A DNA stretch of 36,232 bases from Flavobacteriaceae bacterium (GTDB taxonomy: Bacteria > Bacteroidota > Bacteroidia > Flavobacteriales > Flavobacteriaceae): positions 1 through 36,232 of the forward strand of contig JAHDGB010000007.1 in NCBI GenBank assembly GCA_020627885.1, read 5' to 3'. Below the pieces are notes generated by a model, which was not told the origin of the DNA, ran no database searches, and saw only the letters and a program-made list of their open reading frames with translations. Positions 1 to 8,592 of the stretch are shown in pieces (within the stretch, counting starts at the first letter, position 1; each line of letters opens with the position of its first letter). Position numbers and translations under genes: made by a program.

Positions 1-104
1 CTTATAAGCAGGTTTTCGTAATAGAAAATGTAACCTGCCTATGGAGGAGATTTATTATTATTGTTATTTATTTGTGTTTGTATCATTAATTTAAAATTGT
101 GTAT

Positions 105-144
105 AAAAAAAAGGTCTTCCTGTATTTAGGAAGACCTTTTTTTT
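105..144. terminator. Bidirectional intrinsic terminator downstream of the DEAD-box helicase gene
   Basis: A8-GGTCTTCC (105-120), 8-nt loop, GGAAGACC-T8 (129-144): perfect 16-bp stem including the A/T tracts. Confidence 0.85.
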
Positions 145-323
145 GTTTATTTTAATTTTTAATCTAAAGCATAATCTTCCCATTTCCGAATATATTATTA
201 TTCGAATTGTTGAAAATATTATTATTTAGATGTTTTGACATTCTATGTTTTAAAGTAACAATATTAATAAATTATTTTTGTTAGTTAAAAAATAATGCTA
301 CTAAATTTATTAAACTATGGTTT

Positions 324-2129
324 TTAATCTCTACGTCTAGAGCGTCTAGGTCTTGAAGCAACTGTACTTCCTGACCCCGAATTTGATCTTCTAGAGCGCG
401 ATGATGGAGTATTTTCATCATTATTTCTCCTTCTGTCGTTTCTTCCACCAGAAGAGCGTCTTTTTCTATCTCCCTCGCCTTTTCTACCATCACGACGTCT
501 GCCTCTACCGCCACCACGGCCAACTCTATTTTCTGTAATTTCTACATTTATAAAACGTCCATTTTCTTTAAAGTCTGAAAAAAATGCTAAAACACGTTCT
601 TGATGTTCTTTTTCTGTATTAAAAAATGAAAAGGATTCTTTTACATCAACTTTAAATACATCATCTCTACCCAGCCCTAAATTATCTTTTAAGAAATCTT
701 TTAACTTCATCCAATCGTAACCATCTTTCTCACCAACATTAATGAAGTAACGAGCAGCATTACTTGAGGATTTTTTATCGCTATCTCTAGAGCTACTATT
801 TACTGCAGAGGCATTTAAATCTTTAGCTTTTTGGTAGTAATTAAAGAAACGTGTAAACTCAACGGAAAAGAATTTTTTAATTAATTCGTCTTTAGTCGAT
901 GTTTCAAATAATTGATTAATACTTTCTAAGTAAGGATCAATTTCATGATTAATCTCTGTGCTATGAATTTTATTTGCTAAAGACATTAATTGTACTTCAC
1001 AAATTTCCATTCCACTAGGAATTTCTTTTTTCTCAAATTGCTTTTTAATAATACGTTCAATGCTTTTTATTTTACGTACTTCGCTTTTAGAAACAATTAC
1101 CATAGAAACACCTGTTTTTCCAGCACGACCAGTACGGCCGCTTCGGTGAGTATAGGTTTCTATCTCATCGGGTAATTGATAATTTATAACATGAGTAATA
1201 TCATCAACATCAATACCACGAGCTGCAACATCTGTTGCGACAAGCATTTGTATTTGTTTTGTTCTAAATTGTTTCATAACAATATCACGTTGATTTTGAC
1301 TTAAATCTCCGTGTAAAGCACCAGCACTATAACCGTCTTCAATTAAATTTTCGGCTACTTTTTGTGTATCTCTTTTAGTACGACAAAATATTACTGAGAA
1401 TATATCTGGGTTAGCATCTGCTAAACGCTTTAACGCTTGGTAACGATCTCTAGAGTTTACTAAAAAGTACTCATGAGAAACATTTTTGCTTCCCTCATTT
1501 TTATGACCTACAGTAATCTCTTGTGGGGCATGCATAAACTTTTTTGCAATTCTTGCTACTTCCTTTGGCATTGTTGCAGAAAATAGCCATGTGTTTTTAT
1601 CTTCTGGGGTGTGTGAGAGTATTTCAGTAATATCTTCTTTAAAGCCCATATTTAGCATTTCATCAGCTTCATCTAAAACAGAATATTCAATTTTAGAGAT
1701 ATCTACCAATTTACGGCTAATCATATCCTTCATTCTACCTGGTGTGGCAACAATGACTTGAGCGCCGCGTTTTACTTCACGTGCTTGGTCTGTAATACTA
1801 GCACCTCCATAAATGGCAGCAACATTAAGTCCCTTACAGTATTTACCATAAAGTTTTAATTCATTTGTAATTTGTAAACAAAGCTCGCGAGTGGGAGATA
1901 AGATAAGTCCTTGTGTTGTGCGACTGTTTATGTCTATTTTTTGAAGCATCGGAAATCCAAAAGCTGCAGTTTTTCCAGTTCCAGTTTGTGCCAAGGCAAC
2001 TAAGTCTGTATCTTCTTTTAATAAAATAGGAATGGCTTTGTCTTGTACTTCACTTGGTTTTTCAAAGCCCATATCTGTAATTGCTTTGAGTAAGTCTTCG
2101 TTAAGACCTAAATCGTGGAATGTGTTCAT
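324..2129 (-). CDS. deaD: DEAD/DEAH-box ATP-dependent RNA helicase (DeaD/CsdA-like) with a basic Arg/Gly-rich C-terminal tail
   Basis: Motifs AQTGTGKT, PTRELCLQI, VLDEADEML, SATMP, ARGIDVDDITHVINYQLP and HRSGRTGRAG; C-terminal GRGGGRGRRRDGRKGEGDRKRR tail. Confidence 0.95.
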   Translation of the reverse strand: MNTFHDLGLNEDLLKAITDMGFEKPSEVQDKAIPILLKEDTDLVALAQTGTGKTAAFGFPMLQKIDINSRTTQGLILSPTRELCLQITNELKLYGKYCKGLNVAAIYGGASITDQAREVKRGAQVIVATPGRMKDMISRKLVDISKIEYSVLDEADEMLNMGFKEDITEILSHTPEDKNTWLFSATMPKEVARIAKKFMHAPQEITVGHKNEGSKNVSHEYFLVNSRDRYQALKRLADANPDIFSVIFCRTKRDTQKVAENLIEDGYSAGALHGDLSQNQRDIVMKQFRTKQIQMLVATDVAARGIDVDDITHVINYQLPDEIETYTHRSGRTGRAGKTGVSMVIVSKSEVRKIKSIERIIKKQFEKKEIPSGMEICEVQLMSLANKIHSTEINHEIDPYLESINQLFETSTKDELIKKFFSVEFTRFFNYYQKAKDLNASAVNSSSRDSDKKSSSNAARYFINVGEKDGYDWMKLKDFLKDNLGLGRDDVFKVDVKESFSFFNTEKEHQERVLAFFSDFKENGRFINVEITENRVGRGGGRGRRRDGRKGEGDRKRRSSGGRNDRRRNNDENTPSSRSRRSNSGSGSTVASRPRRSRRRD

Positions 2130-2275
2130 TCTATATAATAAGTATTCAATGTCGTTATGTTGGTGTTACATAAAGAAGCGCATCGAACATACTTAACCTA
2201 AAACTTCTAGTAACACATCCTCTCTCTGAGGAGTAATAAAAAACCCTACAAGGGGGTTTTCAAAGTGCAAAGGTA
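2130..2275 (-). promoter_or_regulatory. Candidate promoter (TACCTTTG, 2268-2275 on minus) and structured 5' leader of the helicase gene
   Basis: Minus-strand TAnnTTTG box about 140 nt upstream of the ATG. The leader holds AAAACCC/GGGTTTT with a T-run (2238-2260), TCCTC/GAGGA (2218-2232) and GTGTTAC/GTAACAC (2163-2169/2210-2216) with inner GAAG/CTTC pairing. No clear -33 TTG. Confidence 0.4.
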
Positions 2276-2353
2276 GTGTTTTATTTTAGTTATAATCTTG
2301 ATTGTTAAAACTTTTCTACGAATTACCATTAATAGCCGTTGTTATCAATAAGA

Positions 2354-3907
2354 TTAAAAAGTAATATGTTGATAAGCACCTAAATCTGGAGAAGCAGCCC
2401 TATTTACACCTAGTATGTCTGTAGGTACTTGCGTAGAGAAGGTTGTATTACCTTGAGCATTTGCAGGAGAGCTATCTCCAATAATAAGATCGTTATTTTC
2501 TATATCTCTAAAAATTGGGTCTTGATTAAAAATCATATTTTCATAACGAGAAGTATTATTAAAATTGTAATTTGCTTGGTTTATAAATGTTCCATTTTCA
2601 TCTTCAAATCGAGCTAAACAATTTGTAAATTTAAAGTTAAACACCACGCTTGGATCCACAACTTCATCAACTATAAATTCAGGATTGTTGTTGCCGTAAA
2701 TGATACAGTTGTTAAAATTTGCTTCAACTAAATCACTTACAAAAGTTGTATTATTTTCATCAGTAACAAAATTATTAATTAAAAGCGCAGGAAATTGTCT
2801 AGACCCATTGGTCCAGTAATTTGCTATAGTACAATGTGTAAAGTTATATTTTCCTCCTATAGTAGCTGCCAAAGCGACTTGACCTGCATTGTTTATTACT
2901 ACATTTTCGCCATTAATAGAGGTGTTTCTTCCAAAAATACCGTATGCACTCGAGTTGTATATTTGAGAATTGGTAATGGTTAGTTTATTAATAGGCGCAT
3001 TTACATTTCCATCTACCAAAAGGCCTACAGTTCCGTTTTTTATAGTAGCATAATTAATAGTATTATTTATACTGCCATCGAATAACCAAATTGCTCCCCA
3101 TTGGCCAGGAACATTTTCAAAAATAGGCTCTAATCTGTCGCCTTCAAAAACAACTTCATTTTCTAATAATTCTTCATCTGTACTAATGCTACCGTTAACT
3201 TGTAATGTTGCTCCTTCTGTAACTAATAACCCAGAATCTCTATGGAAATGTACACGAGTACCAGCATTTATTACTAAAGTTTCTCCGCTAGGGACAGCAG
3301 CATAACCATATATAACATAGGGCTTTTCATTAGTAAAAGTAAGTTCTGCAGGAGCTAATTCTCTACCTTGAATTTCTGTTTCTTGAGGAGTACCATTTAT
3401 AGTTAAGGTTAAGGTTTCAACTACATTATTAGTGTCTCTGCTAGGGAAAATTAAAATGGCATCTTTTACAAGTGTTACCAAATCGACATCTTGTAAATTG
3501 GCTCCACTATCAAATTCAATTTTATCAGTGTATAGGAATTCATTATTGGGGTTAGGAAAATTAGCAATATCTATAGTTGTTTCTACAAAAATGAACAAAC
3601 TGTCTTTGGCTAGTAGTTCTACATTTGTAAAGTCTTTACCAGCTACACCATCTATATTTAATCTGTATTCCGACCCATCACCACGCTGCAGACTAATAGT
3701 AGGAATTATAATATCTTCGTTACTGCGATTATATACTTTTAAATTATAAGTACTAGAGCTTATATTACTAAATACAGTATCTAAATATACAGTATCTTTC
3801 GAAAATTCTAAATTTCCTGTACTAGGAGAAAACTCAAAGTCTTTGCGACAAGAACTCCACAATAATAAAAATCCAAAACAGATTAAAAAATATAGGCTAC
3901 GCTTCAT
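2354..3907 (-). CDS. Putative lipoprotein with right-handed parallel beta-helix repeats
   Basis: N-terminus MKRSLYFLICFGFLLLWSSC lipobox (start moved from the 3925 ORF start to the ATG at 3907); Asn-rich beta-helix repeats; C-terminal SSPAN...DILGVNRAASPDLGAYQ as in choice-of-anchor/beta-helix proteins. Confidence 0.75.
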   Translation of the reverse strand: MKRSLYFLICFGFLLLWSSCRKDFEFSPSTGNLEFSKDTVYLDTVFSNISSSTYNLKVYNRSNEDIIIPTISLQRGDGSEYRLNIDGVAGKDFTNVELLAKDSLFIFVETTIDIANFPNPNNEFLYTDKIEFDSGANLQDVDLVTLVKDAILIFPSRDTNNVVETLTLTINGTPQETEIQGRELAPAELTFTNEKPYVIYGYAAVPSGETLVINAGTRVHFHRDSGLLVTEGATLQVNGSISTDEELLENEVVFEGDRLEPIFENVPGQWGAIWLFDGSINNTINYATIKNGTVGLLVDGNVNAPINKLTITNSQIYNSSAYGIFGRNTSINGENVVINNAGQVALAATIGGKYNFTHCTIANYWTNGSRQFPALLINNFVTDENNTTFVSDLVEANFNNCIIYGNNNPEFIVDEVVDPSVVFNFKFTNCLARFEDENGTFINQANYNFNNTSRYENMIFNQDPIFRDIENNDLIIGDSSPANAQGNTTFSTQVPTDILGVNRAASPDLGAYQHITF

Positions 3908-3968
3908 AAAATAGTTGTTTAACAAAAAACATTAAAAATATAACTTTTGAATGGCTATTTTAGTATGC

Positions 3969-4352
3969 TTAAGCGAATAATTCTGCAATTTCTGGTAAAA
4001 TCCTTGTAGGTCGTTTATTAATATTAGAGAGTAAGCACCATTTTGTTTCAGAATTAACGATGCATTTATCGTTTAAATACATTTTCACAATTCTAATACA
4101 ACTAGCACCTTGGTATGATTTTATGTGAGTTTCTTGTTTAATTATGTCTCCCAAAAGAGCGGCACCTTTATATTCAATAAGATGAGACATTAAAACCCAA
4201 GAGTTTTTTTCTTTAATTTCTGTTGAAGCATAATCAAACCAATGCGCCTTAGCTATATCTTGTACCCATTGCACATAACGAACGTTATTGACATGGTTGT
4301 GTTCGTCTAAATCCTCCTCTTTTACCTTTATAGTGGCCTGATATACTTGCAT
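3969..4352 (-). CDS. Acyl-CoA thioesterase, hotdog fold (4-hydroxybenzoyl-CoA thioesterase-like)
   Basis: LDEHNHVNNVRYVQWVQDIAKAHW hotdog-fold thioesterase motif. Confidence 0.8.
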   Translation of the reverse strand: MQVYQATIKVKEEDLDEHNHVNNVRYVQWVQDIAKAHWFDYASTEIKEKNSWVLMSHLIEYKGAALLGDIIKQETHIKSYQGASCIRIVKMYLNDKCIVNSETKWCLLSNINKRPTRILPEIAELFA

Positions 4353-4369
4353 CTATTTTATTTAAACCG

Positions 4370-4377
4370 CAAAATTA
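4370..4377 (-). promoter_or_regulatory. Candidate -7 box for the thioesterase gene
   Basis: Plus-strand CAAAATTA = minus TAATTTTG (TAnnTTTG), 18 nt upstream of the ATG. Confidence 0.35.
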
Positions 4378-4402
4378 GATAATTATTCTTCTATTTTTAA
4401 AG

Positions 4403-4425
4403 TTTTTAGCTTCTATTTCGTTTTT
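4403..4425. repeat. 23-bp direct repeat, copy 1
   Basis: TTTTTAGCTTCTATTTCGTTTTT, identical to 6571-6593; the two copies flank the 4502-6496 gene. Confidence 0.85.
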
Positions 4426-4442
4426 GCTTAGTTTTTAATACT

Positions 4443-4456
4443 AAAAAAAAAAAAAA
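4443..4456 (+). repeat. Poly-A tract (14 nt) upstream of the beta-helix gene
   Basis: Direct reading: CT-A14-CGTTT about 45 bp before the ATG at 4502. Confidence 0.8.
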
Positions 4457-4501
4457 ACGTTTAGCCTACCTAATATAAAAAATTAAATAATTGATTGAAT
4501 T

Positions 4502-6496
4502 ATGAAAAATATTGTAAAACTATTACTACTATTATTTGTTAACGGCATTATAGCACAAGAGTTGGTGCTAACAGAAGGAAGTACAAACCAAGATTTTTAT
4601 AACGCACTCACTAACAGTGCTGTAACCACAATAACACTAAAAACAAATATAACAATTAGCGCGCCAGATAAAATATTACCAGCCAATAAAACCATTAGGT
4701 TTGTTAATGGTTATAAATTAACTGTTGCTAGCAATATTAAGTTTGAAATTAATGGTTATATAGATGCTGGGATCTACCATATTTTTAGTGGTGATGGTGA
4801 AATTATTGGAAACCCTAAATTAAAACAGGTATACCCAGAATGGTTTGGAGCGATAAATAATGACGAGGAAAGTGATTCTGAAGCTATTCAAAAAGCAGTA
4901 AACTTTGCAAAAGGGCAAGAAATATTTTTAAGTGAAGGTACTTATTACCTTGATGAAGCAATAAGTTATAAGCCGATTTACAATAAAGTGTTAACATTTA
5001 GGAGTTTAGATGATAGGCCAGGGTTAAAGATAAAAGGTTCTGGTGTTAATAAATCTATACTTGTAAATATATCTGATGATTATGCAATTAAGGTTTTAGG
5101 CGTTTTTAATAAGGATGGAAAATTTTATAAAGGAGTTAAGCAAACTAATGGTTACTTTAAAGATTTTACAATTCAAGCTAAATTAGGTTTAGGAAAGCCC
5201 AAAGGTGGTTTTCTTTTATTTGCTGCCTTAGCTTTTGAGTTTAATAATATAAAAATATTAGGTAGTTACAACAACAAGTTTACAGGCAGTGGTATTTATG
5301 TTCCGCTTATTAGTAACATACATAGGGAAGTAGGATTTGATAATTTTGAGAACCTTAAAAATTATTATAACAATCAAGGAGGGGCAAAAATAGATAATCC
5401 AGATCCTTATGGTTCATGGCGAACTATATTGAATGACGTAGAAATTGATTTCTGCGAAGAGTATGGTGTACATGGGGAAAATAATGTAGGGTTTCATTTT
5501 AAATCAAAAGAACTTTCAATATCAAGATGTAAAAAGGCTGGTATATATTTGGCAGGTCATAACTATAGAATTATTGGGGGGGCTATTAATGCTTGTGGGA
5601 ATGAGAACGATGTTAAATCTGCAGGAATTATAGTAGATAGATTTGGATCTAATCCTAATGGATTAGTTATTCAAGGTGTAGAGTTTGATAGTAATGCTAA
5701 CATGCATATATGGATAAAAACCTCAATAGATGCAAATGTGCAGTATAACAGATTTGTTGCTAATAAAAAGATTGATGTAGCATGTAAAATAGGAGGAGCT
5801 TCAAGCTCTCATCTTGTTAAAGCTTTAAATTTTTCTAATAATTATTTTAGATATGATGAAAGTGATTATAACAATACAGATGGTCCAAGGTACTCTATAG
5901 CATTGCATGAAGGAGTTAGCAACTCAATATTTAAAAATAATGTAGAACAGGATCTCAATGCAACTCCAAGCTTAGGGTTTTATGCAATTTGGAATGATAT
6001 AAGGAAAAGAAATAATAAGGTGGTTCATAATGGTGAAATATTAGTAAGTGACGTGCCAGGTTTTTCTGTCTTTAAAGACGGGGAAAACCAAATAATAAAT
6101 AACCAAGGAAATGGAGAAAACATGTTATCATGGCCTATAGAGGTTTTTGATAATTTTTCAACTTTTAATAATAGTAACTCAACTTATACCATACCTAAAA
6201 AAGGGCTATATAACTTAAGTTCAAATATTTCTTTTAAAGGGTTAAAAAATGGGGAAACGATTATTTTTGAGTTTGTAGTAGAGAATAATGGTAGCTATTT
6301 ACCATTTGAGACTAAATTTTTTACTTCACATTTGAATGAAAATACTTATTATTCTTTGTCACTTAATACAAACAGAGTACTAGCTACTGGGAAAAAAATA
6401 GGAGTGAGAATTCGTAACAATAACGTAGGTTCTAGTTTTACAGTATTTAAAGATAAACATCTTACTGATTTTTCAGGATCATTAATTAGTGAATAA
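4502..6496 (+). CDS. Secreted pectate-lyase-superfamily-like right-handed beta-helix protein with a C-terminal jelly-roll-like (C1q/TNF-like) domain
   Basis: Signal peptide MKNIVKLLLLLFVNGIIAQ; EWFGAINNDEESDSEAIQKAVNFA resembles the GA.GDG..DD..AIQ.A pectate lyase 3 motif; beta-helix-like repeats; final ~120 aa (WPIEVFDNFSTFNNSNSTYTIPKKGLYNLSSNISF...) resemble a jelly roll. Confidence 0.65.
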   Translation: MKNIVKLLLLLFVNGIIAQELVLTEGSTNQDFYNALTNSAVTTITLKTNITISAPDKILPANKTIRFVNGYKLTVASNIKFEINGYIDAGIYHIFSGDGEIIGNPKLKQVYPEWFGAINNDEESDSEAIQKAVNFAKGQEIFLSEGTYYLDEAISYKPIYNKVLTFRSLDDRPGLKIKGSGVNKSILVNISDDYAIKVLGVFNKDGKFYKGVKQTNGYFKDFTIQAKLGLGKPKGGFLLFAALAFEFNNIKILGSYNNKFTGSGIYVPLISNIHREVGFDNFENLKNYYNNQGGAKIDNPDPYGSWRTILNDVEIDFCEEYGVHGENNVGFHFKSKELSISRCKKAGIYLAGHNYRIIGGAINACGNENDVKSAGIIVDRFGSNPNGLVIQGVEFDSNANMHIWIKTSIDANVQYNRFVANKKIDVACKIGGASSSHLVKALNFSNNYFRYDESDYNNTDGPRYSIALHEGVSNSIFKNNVEQDLNATPSLGFYAIWNDIRKRNNKVVHNGEILVSDVPGFSVFKDGENQIINNQGNGENMLSWPIEVFDNFSTFNNSNSTYTIPKKGLYNLSSNISFKGLKNGETIIFEFVVENNGSYLPFETKFFTSHLNENTYYSLSLNTNRVLATGKKIGVRIRNNNVGSSFTVFKDKHLTDFSGSLISE

Positions 6497-6540
6497 CACT
6501 TTATAGTAAACGCTTATTTAGATAAAAACCTAACTGTTTT

Positions 6541-6572
6541 AAAATCCAAAGAGAAGTCCCTCTTTGGATTTT
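6541..6572. terminator. Intrinsic terminator between convergent genes
   Basis: AAAATCCAAAGAG / CTCTTTGGATTTT, 13-bp stem with 6-nt loop and T-run. Confidence 0.85.
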
Positions 6573-6593
6573 TTTAGCTTCTATTTCGTTTTT
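6571..6593. repeat. 23-bp direct repeat, copy 2
   Basis: Identical to 4403-4425; this copy includes the last codons and stop of the minus-strand CDS 6574-7380. Confidence 0.85.
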
Positions 6594-7380
6594 CTTGTCG
6601 TTTTAATTTTTTCGCAGCTTTTTCTTCTTTACGTTTCCTTTTATAAAAGGCCTTATTATTGGCTATTCTAAATTGGTATTGTCTTTTTTCTTCGGCTATT
6701 TCTTCGGGGGTAGGCGTGTATTCTGAATTACAATATGGCGTAATGATGATTTCCCCCATTATATCTTGATCTAAAGTTAAAGACAAGTTAATTCCATTTA
6801 TTTTAGAAACAATAACTTCTTTAGTTTCATACCCAACAAAACTTATAATTAATATAGAGTCTTCATCGACTTTTAATTTAAAATGGCCATCAAAATCGGT
6901 TTGAGTTCCAGAACTAGTTCCTTTAATAACAATATTTGCTCCTGGTAAAGGCAAATTGTTTTCATCTAAAATGGTACCTGAAATAACACGCTCTTTTAAA
7001 ACAGATGTGGCAATTTTTCCTTTAACATGGTTTATGGGTTTTGTGATTTCTGTTTTGGGAAGTATAGTTTCATTTTGTGCTTTACTCTTAAACGTATTGA
7101 GAGCTAAGAAAGCAAATAAGCCAGAAGCAGCTATAGAGCGGTAACTGTTTTTGCTTTTCCTGGCTAAAACCAGTTCTCTATTTAATTGATTGGTTTTAAA
7201 ACGGCCACATAATTTGCCGTTATCTTCAAATGTTTTTACAATTTGTTCATCAGTTTTGTTTGTAAAATCGTAAACTATTTTTTCGCAAACGTTGCAATGG
7301 CGACCTTTTTCTTGAGGTGTCATTGTTTCCCAGTTTTCATGGCAAGGCTCTGGTATTGATACAGCTATTACTTTTCTCAT
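6574..7380 (-). CDS. CarboxypepD_reg-like domain membrane protein with an N-terminal Cys-rich motif
   Basis: N-terminal CHENWETMTPQEKGRHCNVCEKIVYDFTNK; predicted TM AASGLFAFLALNTF; VISGTILDENNLPLPGANIVIKGTSSGTQTDFDGHFKL is typical CarboxypepD_reg-like sequence. Confidence 0.8.
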   Translation of the reverse strand: MRKVIAVSIPEPCHENWETMTPQEKGRHCNVCEKIVYDFTNKTDEQIVKTFEDNGKLCGRFKTNQLNRELVLARKSKNSYRSIAASGLFAFLALNTFKSKAQNETILPKTEITKPINHVKGKIATSVLKERVISGTILDENNLPLPGANIVIKGTSSGTQTDFDGHFKLKVDEDSILIISFVGYETKEVIVSKINGINLSLTLDQDIMGEIIITPYCNSEYTPTPEEIAEEKRQYQFRIANNKAFYKRKRKEEKAAKKLKRQEKRNRS

Positions 7381-7408
7381 GGTTCTTTTTTTTGTTACTC
7401 AAAGAACC
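7381..7408 (-). promoter_or_regulatory. Hairpin directly abutting the start codon of CDS 6574-7380
   Basis: Minus strand GGTTCTTT-GAGTAACAAAAA-AAAGAACC-ATG: perfect 8-bp stem ending at the base before ATG. Confidence 0.5.
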
Positions 7409-7471
7409 AGAATAATAAATAGGAATAAAAGTAATACTGAGTAAATGGGCAGTTTACTTGAGTAAAGCTAA

Positions 7472-8503
7472 CTATTCAGTTATTCTAACCTCAAATAACT
7501 TGTTCCAATGTTTACCCGTAACAAAAATTGTTTCGGTTTCAGGATTATAAGCAATACCGTTTAAAACGTCTAGTTTTTTGTGTTGTTTCACCTCTTTTTT
7601 TAGAGGAGAAAAATTAATAACAGCTTCGGTAGCTCCATTTTTAGGGTTTATGATAACTACACCATCTTTTTGATAAATATTGGCATAGATTTTACCATTA
7701 ATCCATTCTAATTCGTTTAAACGTCCAATCTTTCCTTTATGGGTGTACACTTGTATATTATCTGTCTCTGCTAAAGTATTAGGGTTTAAAGTCCAAATAC
7801 GTTCCGTACCATCACTTTTATATATGAGGTTTTTATCATTACATAAGCCCCATCCTTCTTTACTTTTTCCATATTTAAAGCTACTAGTTTTTTTAAATGT
7901 TTTAGGGTCATAAACAAAACCAACACCTTTTCGCCATGTTAGTAAATAAATTTTATCATTAAGCACAGTTATGCCTTCTCCAAAATAGTCATTGGCTAAT
8001 TTTTCGTTTTCTAATACATCTCCATTTTTGTAATCTAGTTTTCTGAGTTTAGATTCGCCATACTGGCCAGTACTTTCATAAAGTTCACCATTATAAAACT
8101 CTAAACCTTGAGTATAAGATGTAATATCATGCGGATAGGTGTTTATAATTTCATAATTATACACTTTAGGGGGCACTGCATTTAGTATAGAAATATGTTG
8201 CGTGGCAGTTTCAGTTTCACCGTCATTATAACTTATAATAGCTTTAATAGGGAAATTCCCTAATTTAAAATGAGACAGATTTGTAGTTGCAGTAATCGAT
8301 TTGTTATCTAAAGTATATTTAACAGAATTAATGGTTAATTTTTTTGGATTATTTATACTAACTTCAAGAGTACTATTATTTGTTATAGCATTTTTAACAG
8401 CATTTGTTTTTATCGAAAAATTATTTTTCTTAGTATCACTGCCTCCACAAGCAGTAATAGTTATATTTAATAATATGATTGTAAGTAGTTTAAAAAACTT
8501 CAT
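7472..8503 (-). CDS. Glutaminyl-peptide cyclotransferase (glutamine cyclotransferase family), lipoprotein
   Basis: MKFFKLLTIILLNITITACGG lipobox (start moved to ATG at 8503); PHDITSYTQGLEFYNGELYESTGQYGESKLRK and LNELEWINGKIYANIYQ are typical of the family. Confidence 0.85.
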   Translation of the reverse strand: MKFFKLLTIILLNITITACGGSDTKKNNFSIKTNAVKNAITNNSTLEVSINNPKKLTINSVKYTLDNKSITATTNLSHFKLGNFPIKAIISYNDGETETATQHISILNAVPPKVYNYEIINTYPHDITSYTQGLEFYNGELYESTGQYGESKLRKLDYKNGDVLENEKLANDYFGEGITVLNDKIYLLTWRKGVGFVYDPKTFKKTSSFKYGKSKEGWGLCNDKNLIYKSDGTERIWTLNPNTLAETDNIQVYTHKGKIGRLNELEWINGKIYANIYQKDGVVIINPKNGATEAVINFSPLKKEVKQHKKLDVLNGIAYNPETETIFVTGKHWNKLFEVRITE

Positions 8504-8558
8504 GTTTGTTTTGTAATTTTGAAGCAAGATATTTATTAAAATTCAGTTTAAAAAATCA

Positions 8559-8588
8559 TTGCGATAAAATTAAAAGATTGTATCTTTG
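8559..8588 (+). promoter_or_regulatory. Bacteroidota-type promoter for SRP RNA
   Basis: TTG (8559-8561), 19-bp spacer, TATCTTTG (8581-8588), ending just upstream of the RNA 5' end. Confidence 0.75.
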
Positions 8589-8592
8589 CGCC

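Noticed and set aside
8-38. GCAGGTT...AACCTGC inverted repeat at the window edge
   Set aside because: Only 7 bp with a 17-nt loop at the truncated edge; it may be the 3' end of an upstream gene or RNA but cannot be assigned.
281-523. 80-aa minus-strand ORF
   Set aside because: Overlaps the coding end of the DEAD-box helicase in another frame; translation reflects the Arg-rich tail read out of frame.
990-1175. 61-aa plus-strand ORF inside the helicase gene
   Set aside because: Antisense shadow ORF with low-complexity Phe-rich composition. The same applies to the other short antisense ORFs (e.g. 2429-2617, 2795-2983, 3432-3749, 6956-7144, 8301-8516, 13903-14115, 14166-14423, 15266-15457, 15710-16021, 22261-22470, 22519-22707, 25678-26043, 33460-33657, 34586-34822, 35228-35434).
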